Shown: piece by piece, positions 44,813 through 53,260 of the stretch
Position numbering within the stretch: the first letter of the stretch is position 1
How the letters are laid out: every line of letters starts with the position of its first letter
Source of the DNA: an uncultured Verrucomicrobiae bacterium
GTDB taxonomy: Bacteria > Verrucomicrobiota > Verrucomicrobiia > Limisphaerales > UBA1100
Direction of reading: 5' to 3'
Length of the DNA stretch: 64,000 nt
Assembly: GCA_937775205.1 (NCBI GenBank)
Contig: CALKBX010000004.1
Location: forward strand, 1-64,000
Position numbers and translations under genes: made by a program
Notes under the pieces: generated by a model
Told to the model about the DNA's origin: nothing
What the model saw: the letters and a program-made list of their open reading frames with translations, nothing else
The model's database searches: none

Positions 44813-44836
44813 TTGTGAATAAATATTTATTCACAA
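44813..44836. promoter_or_regulatory. Perfect 24-bp palindrome, candidate operator upstream of sulfatase
   Basis: TTGTGAATAAAT / ATTTATTCACAA, an uninterrupted perfect palindrome 67 bp upstream of the sulfatase ATG. It has no loop and no following T-run, so it looks more like a dimeric regulator site than a terminator. The TTGTGA...TCACAA ends recall CRP/FNR-type half-sites with an AT-rich centre. Confidence 0.6.
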
Positions 44837-44903
44837 ACGGCCGGTTTTACCCATACTCATTCCGGTTGCTGATTCCAGCGACTTAAGGAGGTTAAAACAT
44901 CTT

Positions 44904-46436
44904 ATGGAAAAATTGATTCGCAAGAGCATTGCGTTCGCTTGCTTGTTTGCCGTAACCGCGCCCGCTTGGGCCCAACCCGCACCTCAGCCCATTCGCATCC
45001 CCGTGACGCGGCCGGGCTTGGGCACGCCCCGACCCAATGCGCCGTCCTTTCCGCTGGACGTGCAGTCGCAAAAACGCAAAGGCCCCAGCTCGCCCAATAT
45101 TATTCTCATCATGGCCGATGACCTCGGCTGGGGAGAACTGGGCAGCTACGGCCAGCCGGTAATCAAGACGCCCCACCTCGACCGCATGGCGGCGGAGGGC
45201 ATGCGCTTTACCCAAGCCTACGCGGGCAGCTCCATTGGCGACGCCTCGCGCGGCTCGCTCTTCACCGGCAAACACACCGGCCACGCCTACATCCGCGGCA
45301 ACCGCCGCGTGCCCCTGCGTGCCATCGACATCACCATTCCGCAAATCCTGATGGCCGCCAACTACGAAACCATCGCGCTCGGCAAATGGAATCTTGGCGA
45401 AAAAGGCACCACCGGCGAACCCTTCCGCAAGGGCTTCCGCCACTGGGCCGGATTCGTCGACCAACTGCATGCCAATAATTATTACCCCACTTACTTATGG
45501 CGATACGAGCCGGGCAATGGCGGCATCAACCAATTCAATGGAAACATCCAAATCCACGCCAACGCTGGCGGCAGGCGCGTTCAGTACAGCACAGATATCA
45601 TCACCAAAGCGGCCCTCAACGCCATCCGCATTTACAAGCCCGCGCCGGAAAGCCAATACAAACCATTTTTCCTGTACGTCTCCTACACCGCGCCGCACGC
45701 GAACAATGGGCTGGCGCAAAAGACCCGCAACGGAATGGAAGTACCCAATAACGCTTATCCCTATGCCGGCGAACGCTGGCCGCGGCCCGAACGCAACAAG
45801 GCGGCGATGATCACCCGAATGGATCAGGCGATCGGCCAAATCCTCACCAAGCTGCGCGAGTACGATATTGAAGAAGATACCATCGTATTATTTACCAGCG
45901 ACAACGGCCCGCACATGGAAGGCGGCAATGACCCGAAATTTTTCCGAGGTGCCGGGCCTTTCCGCGGCATCAAGCGCAGCCTCTACGAAGGCGGCATCCG
46001 CGTGCCGATGATCGTGAAATGGAAAGGCAAAGTAAAAGCCGGCGTGGTGACTGAACAGCCGTTTGCATTTTGGGATATGCTGCCCACTCTGCTGCACGTG
46101 GCCAAGCTGCCCACCCCGCGCGAGACCGACGGCATCTCGCTGCTGCCCACGCTCATCGGTTTGCCGCAAAAGCAACAGCATGATTTTCTGTACTGGGAAG
46201 TGCACGAGTTCGGCTCGCAACAGGCCGTGCGCCAGGGCGACTGGAAAGCCGTGCGCACCGCGCCGGGCAAGCCGCTGGAACTGTACAACCTGAAAAACGA
46301 CAAAGGCGAAACGCGTGACGTGGCTGCGCAACATCCGGACGTGGTGAAAAAATTTGAGGGGCACCTGTCCACGGCCCGGGTAAAATCAACTTACTGGCCG
46401 CTCCGAGCGGCTCCTAAGAAATCTGCCAAGCGCTAG
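44904..46436 (+). CDS. Secreted type I sulfatase homologue lacking the catalytic Cys/Ser
   Basis: 510 residues with a signal peptide (cleavage near AWA|Q, ~23). A strong AAGGAGG ribosome binding site precedes the ATG at 44904. Alkaline-phosphatase fold, with metal ligands in MADDLGWG (Asp 72-73) and TSDNGPHMEG. Usual sulfatases have C/S-x-P/A-x-R; here residues 111-116 read IGDASR, so Gly112 stands at the formylglycine position and Ala114 at the Pro. Arg116 and the following GSLFTGKHTGH are kept. Without the formylglycine it may be inactive, or may use another chemistry. Opposite and convergent to an FGE-like lipoprotein. Confidence 0.85.
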   Translation: MEKLIRKSIAFACLFAVTAPAWAQPAPQPIRIPVTRPGLGTPRPNAPSFPLDVQSQKRKGPSSPNIILIMADDLGWGELGSYGQPVIKTPHLDRMAAEGMRFTQAYAGSSIGDASRGSLFTGKHTGHAYIRGNRRVPLRAIDITIPQILMAANYETIALGKWNLGEKGTTGEPFRKGFRHWAGFVDQLHANNYYPTYLWRYEPGNGGINQFNGNIQIHANAGGRRVQYSTDIITKAALNAIRIYKPAPESQYKPFFLYVSYTAPHANNGLAQKTRNGMEVPNNAYPYAGERWPRPERNKAAMITRMDQAIGQILTKLREYDIEEDTIVLFTSDNGPHMEGGNDPKFFRGAGPFRGIKRSLYEGGIRVPMIVKWKGKVKAGVVTEQPFAFWDMLPTLLHVAKLPTPRETDGISLLPTLIGLPQKQQHDFLYWEVHEFGSQQAVRQGDWKAVRTAPGKPLELYNLKNDKGETRDVAAQHPDVVKKFEGHLSTARVKSTYWPLRAAPKKSAKR

Positions 46437-46464
46437 CCGGTTGGCAGGATCGAAATCACAACAC

Positions 46465-46495
46465 CGCCCGGATGAGTAAGCCGGGCGTCTTTTTT
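46465..46495 (+). terminator. Rho-independent terminator after sulfatase
   Basis: Stem CGCCCGG / CCGGGCG around a 9-base loop, followed by TCTTTTTT. It lies directly before the stop codon of the convergent FGE gene, so it can end the sulfatase transcript. Confidence 0.9.
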
Positions 46496-47585
46496 ATTTC
46501 ACCGGCGCAGCGCCCTCGGCCACGACCCGAAAACCCGCGTGTTGCGATCCGGAATCCGGCGTGTTTTTCATCCGACGCGAAGGCCGGAATGCGCCGCAAT
46601 AAAGATCCGTGCACAAATACGAACCGCCCCGCTGGATGCGTTTGGGGATGCGATTGCGGCCGTCATTGGGGTCAAAACTTTCCTGCTGCAATGGTCCGCC
46701 GGGATTTTTTACCGGGCTCGCGCTGTAATACGCGGGCGCATACCAGTCCGCACACCATTCCCACACATTCCCCGCCACATCGTGCAGTCCGTAGCCATTA
46801 GCGGGGAAAGTGCCCACCGGGGCCGGGCCATAAAACCCATCCACTTTTGTATTCTCCCGTGGAAAACGCCCATGCCAAATATTGGCAAGTGGATTGTCGC
46901 CGGGCTGTTGTTTGTCGCCCCACACATATTCCTTGCCGTCGAGCCCGCCTCGCGCAGCATACTCCCACTCCGCCTCGGTGGGTAGGCGATGCTTCACGCC
47001 GGTGGCATCAGTGATCCAAGCGCAATACGCACGGGCATCATCCCAATTAATGTGCACCACGGGATAATTGCCACGCTTTGCAATATCAGAAGCCGGCCCC
47101 TCGGGGTGCTGCCAATTCGTACCGCCCACATAGCGCCACCACTTACCCCACGCGTTGTGCTGCTTGAGCATGTTCACAGGAATATCTTCCGCGGGCGGAG
47201 TGAACACAATCGATCCGGCCACAATTTTATCCTTTGGAATATCGGCAAACTGTTCCGGCGGAATGCCGAGGCTCGCCGCCGTGGGCACCTGCTCGGCGAG
47301 GGTCACATATTTTGTGGCGGCGACAAACTTCGCAAACTCAGCATTGGTCACCTCATGCACGCCCATCCAAAACCCATCGAGCCTCACCGGATGCACCGGA
47401 GCCTCATCGGCGGGCCCATCCGCCCAGCCCATTTTGAATGTACCCGGCGGAATCCATGCCATGCCGGTGGCATCAAAATTTTTCTTACCGGGAGAATTTT
47501 CAGTCGCAGCGGGGCCGCCGCTCCCTTCGCCGGGTTTGCAACCGACAATGCATATTGCCAGCGTAAAAGTTAAAATCAGTTTCAT
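46494..47585 (-). CDS. Formylglycine-generating enzyme-family lipoprotein (SUMF1)
   Basis: 363 residues from the ATG at 47585. Lipobox IVGC (Cys ~16). SUMF1 domain: MAWIPPGTFKMGW, VHEVTNAEFAKF, VHINWDDARAYCAWI, RLPTEAEWEYAARGG and GNVWEWCADWY. Near the C-terminus CTDLYC (Cys325/Cys330) followed by NTPDSGSQHAGFR matches the copper-binding, oxidising cysteine pair of true formylglycine-generating enzymes, not only the fold. It converts the active-site Cys of sulfatases to formylglycine. Exported as a lipoprotein, unlike the usual cytoplasmic bacterial enzyme. Convergent with a sulfatase that has no target Cys. Confidence 0.85.
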   Translation of the reverse strand: MKLILTFTLAICIVGCKPGEGSGGPAATENSPGKKNFDATGMAWIPPGTFKMGWADGPADEAPVHPVRLDGFWMGVHEVTNAEFAKFVAATKYVTLAEQVPTAASLGIPPEQFADIPKDKIVAGSIVFTPPAEDIPVNMLKQHNAWGKWWRYVGGTNWQHPEGPASDIAKRGNYPVVHINWDDARAYCAWITDATGVKHRLPTEAEWEYAARGGLDGKEYVWGDKQQPGDNPLANIWHGRFPRENTKVDGFYGPAPVGTFPANGYGLHDVAGNVWEWCADWYAPAYYSASPVKNPGGPLQQESFDPNDGRNRIPKRIQRGGSYLCTDLYCGAFRPSRRMKNTPDSGSQHAGFRVVAEGAAPVK

Positions 47586-47589
47586 TGCT

Positions 47590-47793
47590 TTACTGCGCCA
47601 CTTCGTTGGTTTGCATTTTAGGATGGCCGAAGCTATCCAACGCCTCACGCTCTTTCCGTTGATCTGTGGTCATTCGGATACTCCAAAGCGTCCACATAAT
47701 CCCCAGCACAATTCCCAACAGCACGAAGGCTCCCAAAAAATACGGCCACCGATAAGTGGGTAGTGATTCGGGCGCGTTGTCCGGGGGCGTCAT
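47590..47793 (-). CDS. Small membrane protein
   Basis: 67 residues from the ATG at 47793. A Pro-rich start, one membrane helix (~19-40) and a charged tail. No family recognised. The stop at 47590 lies 4 bases before the FGE-like gene start, so the two are probably coupled on one transcript. It could be a membrane partner or chaperone of the exported FGE, which is speculation. Confidence 0.55.
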   Translation of the reverse strand: MTPPDNAPESLPTYRWPYFLGAFVLLGIVLGIMWTLWSIRMTTDQRKEREALDSFGHPKMQTNEVAQ

Positions 47794-47878
47794 GGGCGGG
47801 CCAAAGATTAAACCCACTCAACAAAAATGCAATGCGAATCTGGTTGCGCTATGGGCGGGCGGCGTGGTTCCCTCCGCC

Positions 47879-48571
47879 ATGCCTCCCGCGCCGCTCCAGC
47901 CCGGCACTTTGTATCTCGTGGCCACGCCCATTGGCAACCTCGAGGACATCACCCTGCGCGCGCTTCGCACCTTGCGCGAGTGCAGCATCGTGGCAGCGGA
48001 AGACACCCGCCGCGCACGGCAATTAATGCGCGCGCACAACATCGATCGCCCCACGCTCAGCTGCCATAAATTCAACGAAGCCAAACGCTCCGGCGAATTG
48101 CTCGAACGCTTGGAACGCGGCGAAACCATCGCAATGGTGAGCGACGCGGGCACACCGGGCATTAGCGATCCGGGCGAACGCATCGTGCGCGCCGTGCTCG
48201 CCGCCGGTTATCGCGTGGAACCCGTGCCCGGCCCATGCGCGTTGGCGGCAGCTCTCCCCGCGAGCGGATTAGCAATAGCCGAGTTTCATTTCGTCGGATT
48301 TCTCCCGCACAAAAGCGGCGCGCGTTTGCGCCAGCTGGAAGCGCTTGCAGAGGTTCAGGGCACGCTTTGTTTTTATGAATCACCCCATCGCGTGGTAAAA
48401 TTTCTGGGCGAACTCGATGGCCTTTGGCCCGAGGCACAAGTGGTGTTAGCACGGGAGTTGACCAAAAAATTTGAGGAATTTCTGCGCGGCACACCTGCCG
48501 AATTGCTGGCCCATTACGCCGAACGCAAACCCAAAGGGGAATTTGTGGCACTCGTGCAGCGCGCGCCCTAA
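47879..48571 (+). CDS. rsmI: 16S rRNA (cytidine-1402-2'-O)-methyltransferase
   Basis: 230 residues from the ATG at 47879. Methylates the ribose of C1402 in 16S rRNA. Start block GTLYLVATPIGNLEDITLRALRTL, then AAEDTRRARQL, ETIAMVSDAGTPGISDPGE and VEPVPGPCALAAALPASGL (SAM-binding motifs of the tetrapyrrole-methylase-like fold). The C-terminal YESPHRVVKFL is characteristic. It is divergent from the small membrane-protein gene. An RRM gene follows 50 bp downstream on the same strand. Confidence 0.93.
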   Translation: MPPAPLQPGTLYLVATPIGNLEDITLRALRTLRECSIVAAEDTRRARQLMRAHNIDRPTLSCHKFNEAKRSGELLERLERGETIAMVSDAGTPGISDPGERIVRAVLAAGYRVEPVPGPCALAAALPASGLAIAEFHFVGFLPHKSGARLRQLEALAEVQGTLCFYESPHRVVKFLGELDGLWPEAQVVLARELTKKFEEFLRGTPAELLAHYAERKPKGEFVALVQRAP

Positions 48572-48620
48572 GCTTGGCTTGAGCTTGCGCGCGCAAGCAC
48601 ATCGTGGTTCCCTCCCGCCC

Positions 48621-48863
48621 ATGGCCATTTTGTACGTGGGCAACCTGCCCTTCAAAGTTACTGACGAAGCACTCGCCGAACATTTTGCCACCGCCGGCGA
48701 AGTGGCCGAAGTCCATCACGTCCGCCAAAGCGAAACCGATCGCTCGCAAGGCTGCGGCTTCATCACCATGGCCGATGACACCGCCGCTGCGAAAGCAGTG
48801 GAGACACTCGACGGACAGGAATTCGAAGGGCGCGAACTCAGCGTGTGCCTCGCGCGGCCTTGA
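48621..48863 (+). CDS. RRM-domain RNA-binding protein
   Basis: 80 residues. Single RNA recognition motif: RNP2 as ILYVGNLPF, RNP1 as GCGFITM, and a C-terminal ELSVCLARP. Such single-RRM proteins are common in Verrucomicrobia, cyanobacteria and others, often cold- or stress-induced. The start at 48621 is chosen because the preceding residues do not fit the fold. No other RNA gene neighbour besides rsmI. Confidence 0.88.
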   Translation: MAILYVGNLPFKVTDEALAEHFATAGEVAEVHHVRQSETDRSQGCGFITMADDTAAAKAVETLDGQEFEGRELSVCLARP

Positions 48864-48873
48864 TTGAACATTG

Positions 48874-48930
48874 AACACAAATGTTTAGGATATTTAGGAT
48901 TCAATCCTGTGCATCGTGAATATCTGTGTT
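48874..48930. repeat. Palindromic dispersed repeat D, copy 2
   Basis: Arms AACACAAAT.TTTAGGATATTTAGGAT and ATCCTG....GTGAATATCTGTGTT. Diverged second copy of 30488-30549, in the short intergenic space between the RRM gene and the convergent oxidase gene. Confidence 0.75.
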
Positions 48931-50302
48931 AATTCAAAAACTTCCCCGGATTCATAATGCCCTTGGGGTCAAGGGCGTCTTTTACTATTTGGTGCAGTCG
49001 ACGCACTTCAGTGGGAGCGGCCAATGGCCACCAGCGTTTTTTGGCAAGGCCGATGCCGTGTTCGCCGGTGATGACGCCATCGTGCTTGAGCACCCAACGG
49101 AACAGCTCATCCAAAGCCGCATCGCGTCGGCGGGCGTGGCCGGGTTTTGATTCGTCCACCATCACGTTCACGTGAATGTTCCCATCCCCGGCGTGGCCAA
49201 AACAGGCGATGGGCATGGCGTGCTTTTTTTGTAGACGCGCGGCGAAGGCAAAGAGTTCCCCCAACTTGCCGCGCGGGACGACGATGTCTTCATTTAATTT
49301 CACCAAACCGGTGTCGCGCAAGGAATACGAAAACTCGCGGCGCAGTTCCCAAATGGCTTCCACTTTTTCCGCGCCGAAGGCGGCGTCAATGAAACGCGGC
49401 TTGAGCGGGGCCATCAGTTTTTTTAAACCCCGCAGCTCGGAGCGCACGCTTTTTTCCTGTCCGTCCAACTCGATGATGAGGTGCGCGCGGCAGCCGTTGA
49501 AGCGGTCACTGCCGGTGCGTTTTGTGGCGGCGCGCAGCGTAAATTCATCGGCCACCTCCAACGCACTGGGCAGATAACCCGCCTTGAACACCGTCGCGAT
49601 TCCGCGCGTGGCGGCGCGCATGGAGCCGAGCCCCACGGATAATGCGGCGCGAAAGGGCGGCAACGGCAACAGCTTCAGCGTGGCTTCGGTGACGATGCCG
49701 AGTAATCCTTCGGTGCCGGTGAAGAAGCGCGAGAAATCAAAGCCGGTTTTGTTTTTGTGCGCGCGGCCGCCCACGCGCACGAGGGTGCCATCGGCCAACG
49801 CGAATTGCAGGCCGAGCACGTAGTCGGATGTGACGCCGTATTTAAGACTGCGCGGCCCGCCAGCGTTGGTGGCGATGTTGCCACCGAGGCTGCAGTCCGC
49901 GCGACTGGCGGGGTCCGGCGGATAATACAGCCCCTTCACCTCGGCTTTGTTTTGCAAATCGGCAGTGATAACGCCCGGCTGCACGACAGCTACAAAATCG
50001 TTTTCATTGATTTCCCGAATGCGCCGCATCCGCGCGGTGCTAAGCACAATGCCGCCGCGCACCGGCACGCAACCGCCAACGTAGCCGTAGCCCGCGCCGC
50101 GCGGGGTGACGGGAATTTGATGCCGATGGGCAAAGCGCAAAATTGCGCTGACACTTTTGGCGCTACGCGGAAGGGCCACGGCTTCGGGCGCGGCGGTGGC
50201 AAACCATTTGTCACCGGAATGCGAGGCAAGCGTGGACTCGTCAAGGCGCAGTTCGCCGGGGGCGAGTTGGCGTTGGAGGCGCTGCCAGAGTTTAGGGTTC
50301 AT
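48929..50302 (-). CDS. FAD-linked oxidase of the GlcD/2-hydroxyacid type
   Basis: 457 residues from the ATG at 50302. FAD PCMH-type domain: PVTPRGAGYGYVGGCVPV, GGIVLSTARM, ADCSLGGNIATNAGGPRSLKYG and FTGTEGLLGIVTEATLKL. The C-terminal part has the conserved FGHAGDGNIHVNVMVD and TGEHGIGL motifs of D-lactate/glycolate dehydrogenases. Probably oxidises a D-2-hydroxyacid. The start overlaps the DUF2007 gene by 11 bases. It is the downstream end of the minus-strand run. Confidence 0.88.
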   Translation of the reverse strand: MNPKLWQRLQRQLAPGELRLDESTLASHSGDKWFATAAPEAVALPRSAKSVSAILRFAHRHQIPVTPRGAGYGYVGGCVPVRGGIVLSTARMRRIREINENDFVAVVQPGVITADLQNKAEVKGLYYPPDPASRADCSLGGNIATNAGGPRSLKYGVTSDYVLGLQFALADGTLVRVGGRAHKNKTGFDFSRFFTGTEGLLGIVTEATLKLLPLPPFRAALSVGLGSMRAATRGIATVFKAGYLPSALEVADEFTLRAATKRTGSDRFNGCRAHLIIELDGQEKSVRSELRGLKKLMAPLKPRFIDAAFGAEKVEAIWELRREFSYSLRDTGLVKLNEDIVVPRGKLGELFAFAARLQKKHAMPIACFGHAGDGNIHVNVMVDESKPGHARRRDAALDELFRWVLKHDGVITGEHGIGLAKKRWWPLAAPTEVRRLHQIVKDALDPKGIMNPGKFLN

Positions 50303-50516
50303 CCGATTCAACCGATTCAATTAGAGCGCGCGCATCGTCACGTTCGTTTTCGGGAACCTGCACACGAATGCCACCGGTGGCAAGCGAGTAACCTTCCATG
50401 CTGAAGGCCGCCGCCTCGCCTTCGACGGTGGCTTGAAAACCAGCGGTGCGCAGCCGGGCACAAACCAATTGCGCCTCGGGACCGTTGAAGGAGGTGAACA
50501 CAGTGACGCGATCCAT
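50292..50516 (-). CDS. DUF2007-like small protein
   Basis: 74 residues. Pattern VTVFTSFNGPEAQLVCARLRTAGFQATVE, a beta-alpha-beta start with a C-terminal IRVQVPENERDDARALIE, fits the DUF2007 family (putative PII-like fold; function not known). It overlaps the oxidase start and lies 3 bp after mlaD, so it is coupled on both sides. Confidence 0.75.
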   Translation of the reverse strand: MDRVTVFTSFNGPEAQLVCARLRTAGFQATVEGEAAAFSMEGYSLATGGIRVQVPENERDDARALIESVESDEP

Positions 50517-50519
50517 GCC

Positions 50520-51692
50520 TCACCTCGGGCGACCGCTCTTGGGCGGAGCGCGGTTGTTCGTGGGCGGCGGTTTGTACAATAAGCCGCGGGAATTGAGATT
50601 GCTGGCAAGGATGGAAAAATTTCCGGCGGCGCTGTTGAGATTGGTCATCAGTCGGAAAAATTCTGTGCGCAACGCGTCGTTTTTCAGCAATCCCCCGGCG
50701 AGGCCTTTGCCGGCTTCCAGCTCGGCCAAAATGCGGTCGGCATTTTGGGTAAAGTTTTTGAGATTAGCGGTGACCGCGGCGACGTCCTTAACGATGACGT
50801 CGATGCTGGTTTGATTGGTGGAAATGGTGGCCTGTAATTTTTCAGTGCTGATTTTGAGGCTGGCGGAAATGGCAGTGAGGTTGGTGAAAACCCGACTCAC
50901 CATCGGTGCGTTGGTGGCGATGAGGGTTTCTAAATGGCTGGCAGAAGTATCAAGGCGTTTTGTGAATTGCGCAAAATTGTTGAGGCTCACTTGGAGGGTG
51001 TTGGTGTTGTTGGCGAGCATCGTGTCCACGCGCGACACGGCGTCGTGAAATTTCTGCACGGTGAGATCCACGTTGGGGGCGATGTTGGTGGCAAGGTTGT
51101 CGGCAAAGGTGTGAATGCTTTCGGTGGTCATTCGGAAATCCGCAATGGCGGCGGTGAGGTTGGTGAGCGTTTCGCTGCTAAGCACGGTTTGATCCAGCCG
51201 ATTGATGGCGGAATCCAGCGTGACCATGCTTTTATCGACACGCTGTATGAGCTGCTGCGCATCGCGGGCGACGGTCATGAGATCGAAGGGAGCCTCGCAA
51301 TTCATAGTTGCACCGGGCTTGAGCGGGGCACCTTTTTCCTCGCCGGGAATCGCTGCCACATATTCATCACCCATGAGTCCGGTGACATTGATTCTAAATT
51401 GCGTGTTGCTGTCCAAGGCACTCCAGTGTTCTTCAAAAATATCCGCGTGAATGACGACGCCGCGCCCGTCATCGTTGAGGGTGATTTTGTCGACCACGCC
51501 GATCTTGACCCCGCTCAATTGAATGGGCGCGTTGGCGATGACCGCACCGGCGCTGGGGGAACGCAGCTGGAGGGGAACGGTCTTGGCGAGGCCGAGGCCG
51601 GTTTCGCTAAATTTCAAAGTCATCACCGCCGCCAAGCCCAGAACAACGATGACAAACATGCCCACTTTTATTTCTAAACGACTTGCGCTCAT
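50520..51692 (-). CDS. mlaD: MlaD/MCE-family periplasmic protein
   Basis: 390 residues. One N-terminal membrane anchor (~11-26), then an MCE domain (VPLQLRSPSAGAVIANAPIQLSGVKIGVVDKI). A long helical Asn/Thr-rich part (residues ~150-360) with repeated ATNL/LTNL-like segments follows; it probably forms a helical channel or tunnel element as in larger MCE proteins. Acts with the ABC pair as a phospholipid transporter between membranes. Start overlaps the mlaF stop by 4 bases (ATGA). Confidence 0.88.
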   Translation of the reverse strand: MSASRLEIKVGMFVIVVLGLAAVMTLKFSETGLGLAKTVPLQLRSPSAGAVIANAPIQLSGVKIGVVDKITLNDDGRGVVIHADIFEEHWSALDSNTQFRINVTGLMGDEYVAAIPGEEKGAPLKPGATMNCEAPFDLMTVARDAQQLIQRVDKSMVTLDSAINRLDQTVLSSETLTNLTAAIADFRMTTESIHTFADNLATNIAPNVDLTVQKFHDAVSRVDTMLANNTNTLQVSLNNFAQFTKRLDTSASHLETLIATNAPMVSRVFTNLTAISASLKISTEKLQATISTNQTSIDVIVKDVAAVTANLKNFTQNADRILAELEAGKGLAGGLLKNDALRTEFFRLMTNLNSAAGNFSILASNLNSRGLLYKPPPTNNRAPPKSGRPR

Positions 51693-52438
51693 AACAACTC
51701 CTCCTCCTTAAGATCCGCCTCGCCTTTCACAAACCGGCTGATGACCGGATCACTCGAATTAAATACTTCATCGGCTGGAGCGTCCAGATAAACTTGTCCC
51801 TCGCGCAGATATATAATCCGCTGCCCGATGCGGCGGGCGCTGCGCATGTCATGAGTGATGACGATGGAGGTAATGTTAAACTGATCGCGCACGCGCCGCA
51901 TCAATTGATCGATGCTGTCGGACACCACCGGATCAAGCCCCGTGGTGGGCTCGTCATATAAAATAATTGTTGGCCGATGCACAATGGCGCGCGCAAGACC
52001 GACGCGTTTGCGCATGCCGCCGGAAAGCTCGGAGAGCAGATTGGACTCCACGCCGGGCATTTCCACGAGGCGCAACATTTCCATCACGCGCTGTTCGATT
52101 TCGGCCTCATCCGTCACGCCTGAACGGCGCAGGGGGAAGGCGATGTTTTCAAACACATTCATGGAATCAAACAAGGCCGCGCCCTGAAACAGCATCCCAA
52201 ACTGCCGGCGCACGGTGAGGAGTTCGCGCTCATTCATTTCGTTGAGTGACGCGCCTTGCACGCGCACGGTGCCGGCATCTGGCATCATCAATCCCACCAA
52301 ATGCTTGAGCACCACGCTCTTGCCCGTGCCGCTGCGGCCAATGATGGCGAGGCTTTCGCCCTCCGCCACGCGGAAGGAGACCTCCCGCAACACGACGTTG
52401 TTGCCAAAACTTTTACTGATGTTATCGACTTCAATCAT
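51689..52438 (-). CDS. mlaF: ABC transporter ATP-binding protein MlaF
   Basis: 249 residues from the ATG at 52438. Walker A GRSGTGKS, signature LSGGMRKRVGLARAI, Walker B ILYDEPTTGLDP, H-loop THDMRS. The Gly-Met-rich signature and length match MlaF. Energises lipid transport through MlaE. Its start touches the mlaE stop by one base (TGATG), and its end overlaps mlaD, so the three are coupled. Confidence 0.93.
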   Translation of the reverse strand: MIEVDNISKSFGNNVVLREVSFRVAEGESLAIIGRSGTGKSVVLKHLVGLMMPDAGTVRVQGASLNEMNERELLTVRRQFGMLFQGAALFDSMNVFENIAFPLRRSGVTDEAEIEQRVMEMLRLVEMPGVESNLLSELSGGMRKRVGLARAIVHRPTIILYDEPTTGLDPVVSDSIDQLMRRVRDQFNITSIVITHDMRSARRIGQRIIYLREGQVYLDAPADEVFNSSDPVISRFVKGEADLKEEELL

Positions 52439-53247
52439 CACGGATATAAAAGCCCGCGCAGAAACAGGGTGAGGAAAAAGTTGCTGACGAGAATGGCGAT
52501 GCAGGATTGCACCACCGCCTGATTGGTGGCGCGACCCACACCCTCCGCGCCTTCGCCGCAGTTGAGCCCGCGATAACAGCCAATCAACCCGATGATGCCG
52601 CCGAAGAACACGGCCTTGATGCAGCCGAGCATCACGTCCTGTACATCCACAAAAAAGTAAAGGTGACGGAGACCATACGCGCCCTCGAGGCCCAGCACGG
52701 TGATGCCCAACACATACGCCGCCGCGATACCCACCGCCCAGGTAAGCACGGTGAGCAGCGGCATGGCGATGACGGTTGCGAGGAAACGCGGCACTACGAG
52801 GTAATCCACCGGATGCGTGGCCATGGTGCGGAGGGCGTCGATTTGTTCAGTCACGCGCATGGTGCCCAGCTCGGCAGCGATGGCGGCGCCCACGCGGCCG
52901 GCCACCATGAGGCCAGCCAGCACGGGGCCGAGCTCGGTGATCATCGCAATGCCCACCACGGTGAGGGTGGCGTTGTCCATTTTCATTTTGTGGAATTGAA
53001 AAAATGTTTGCGCGCAAAAGACCATGCCGGTGGAGGCACCGGTGGTCAGGACGATGACTTGGGATTTCCAGCCGATGAAGTGGAGTTGCTTGATGAATTC
53101 ATCCCAGTGCAAACGGGTAGTGAAGAGGGAACGAAAGACCTCGCCGGCGAGCAACACAATGCTCCCCATGCTTGCAACGAAACTGGATGCTCCTCCCCCG
53201 ACGGTGTGTGTGGACACTCCTCCCCCTTTTTTGATTGCCGCCCCCAC
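52438..53247 (-). CDS. mlaE: MlaE-family permease
   Basis: Up to 269 residues with about five to six membrane helices. Hallmarks: GMVFCAQTFFQFHKM, TELGPVLAGLMVAGRVGAAIAAELGTMRVTEQIDALRTM (split by helices) and a C-terminal GRATNQAVVQSCIAILVSNFFLT. The start is uncertain: GTG at 53247, GTG at 53214 or ATG at 53169 are all in frame; the last one fits the family length. It follows clpC by 13 bp. Confidence 0.9.
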   Translation of the reverse strand: MGAAIKKGGGVSTHTVGGGASSFVASMGSIVLLAGEVFRSLFTTRLHWDEFIKQLHFIGWKSQVIVLTTGASTGMVFCAQTFFQFHKMKMDNATLTVVGIAMITELGPVLAGLMVAGRVGAAIAAELGTMRVTEQIDALRTMATHPVDYLVVPRFLATVIAMPLLTVLTWAVGIAAAYVLGITVLGLEGAYGLRHLYFFVDVQDVMLGCIKAVFFGGIIGLIGCYRGLNCGEGAEGVGRATNQAVVQSCIAILVSNFFLTLFLRGLLYP

Positions 53248-53260
53248 GGCCGCGGCGAGG

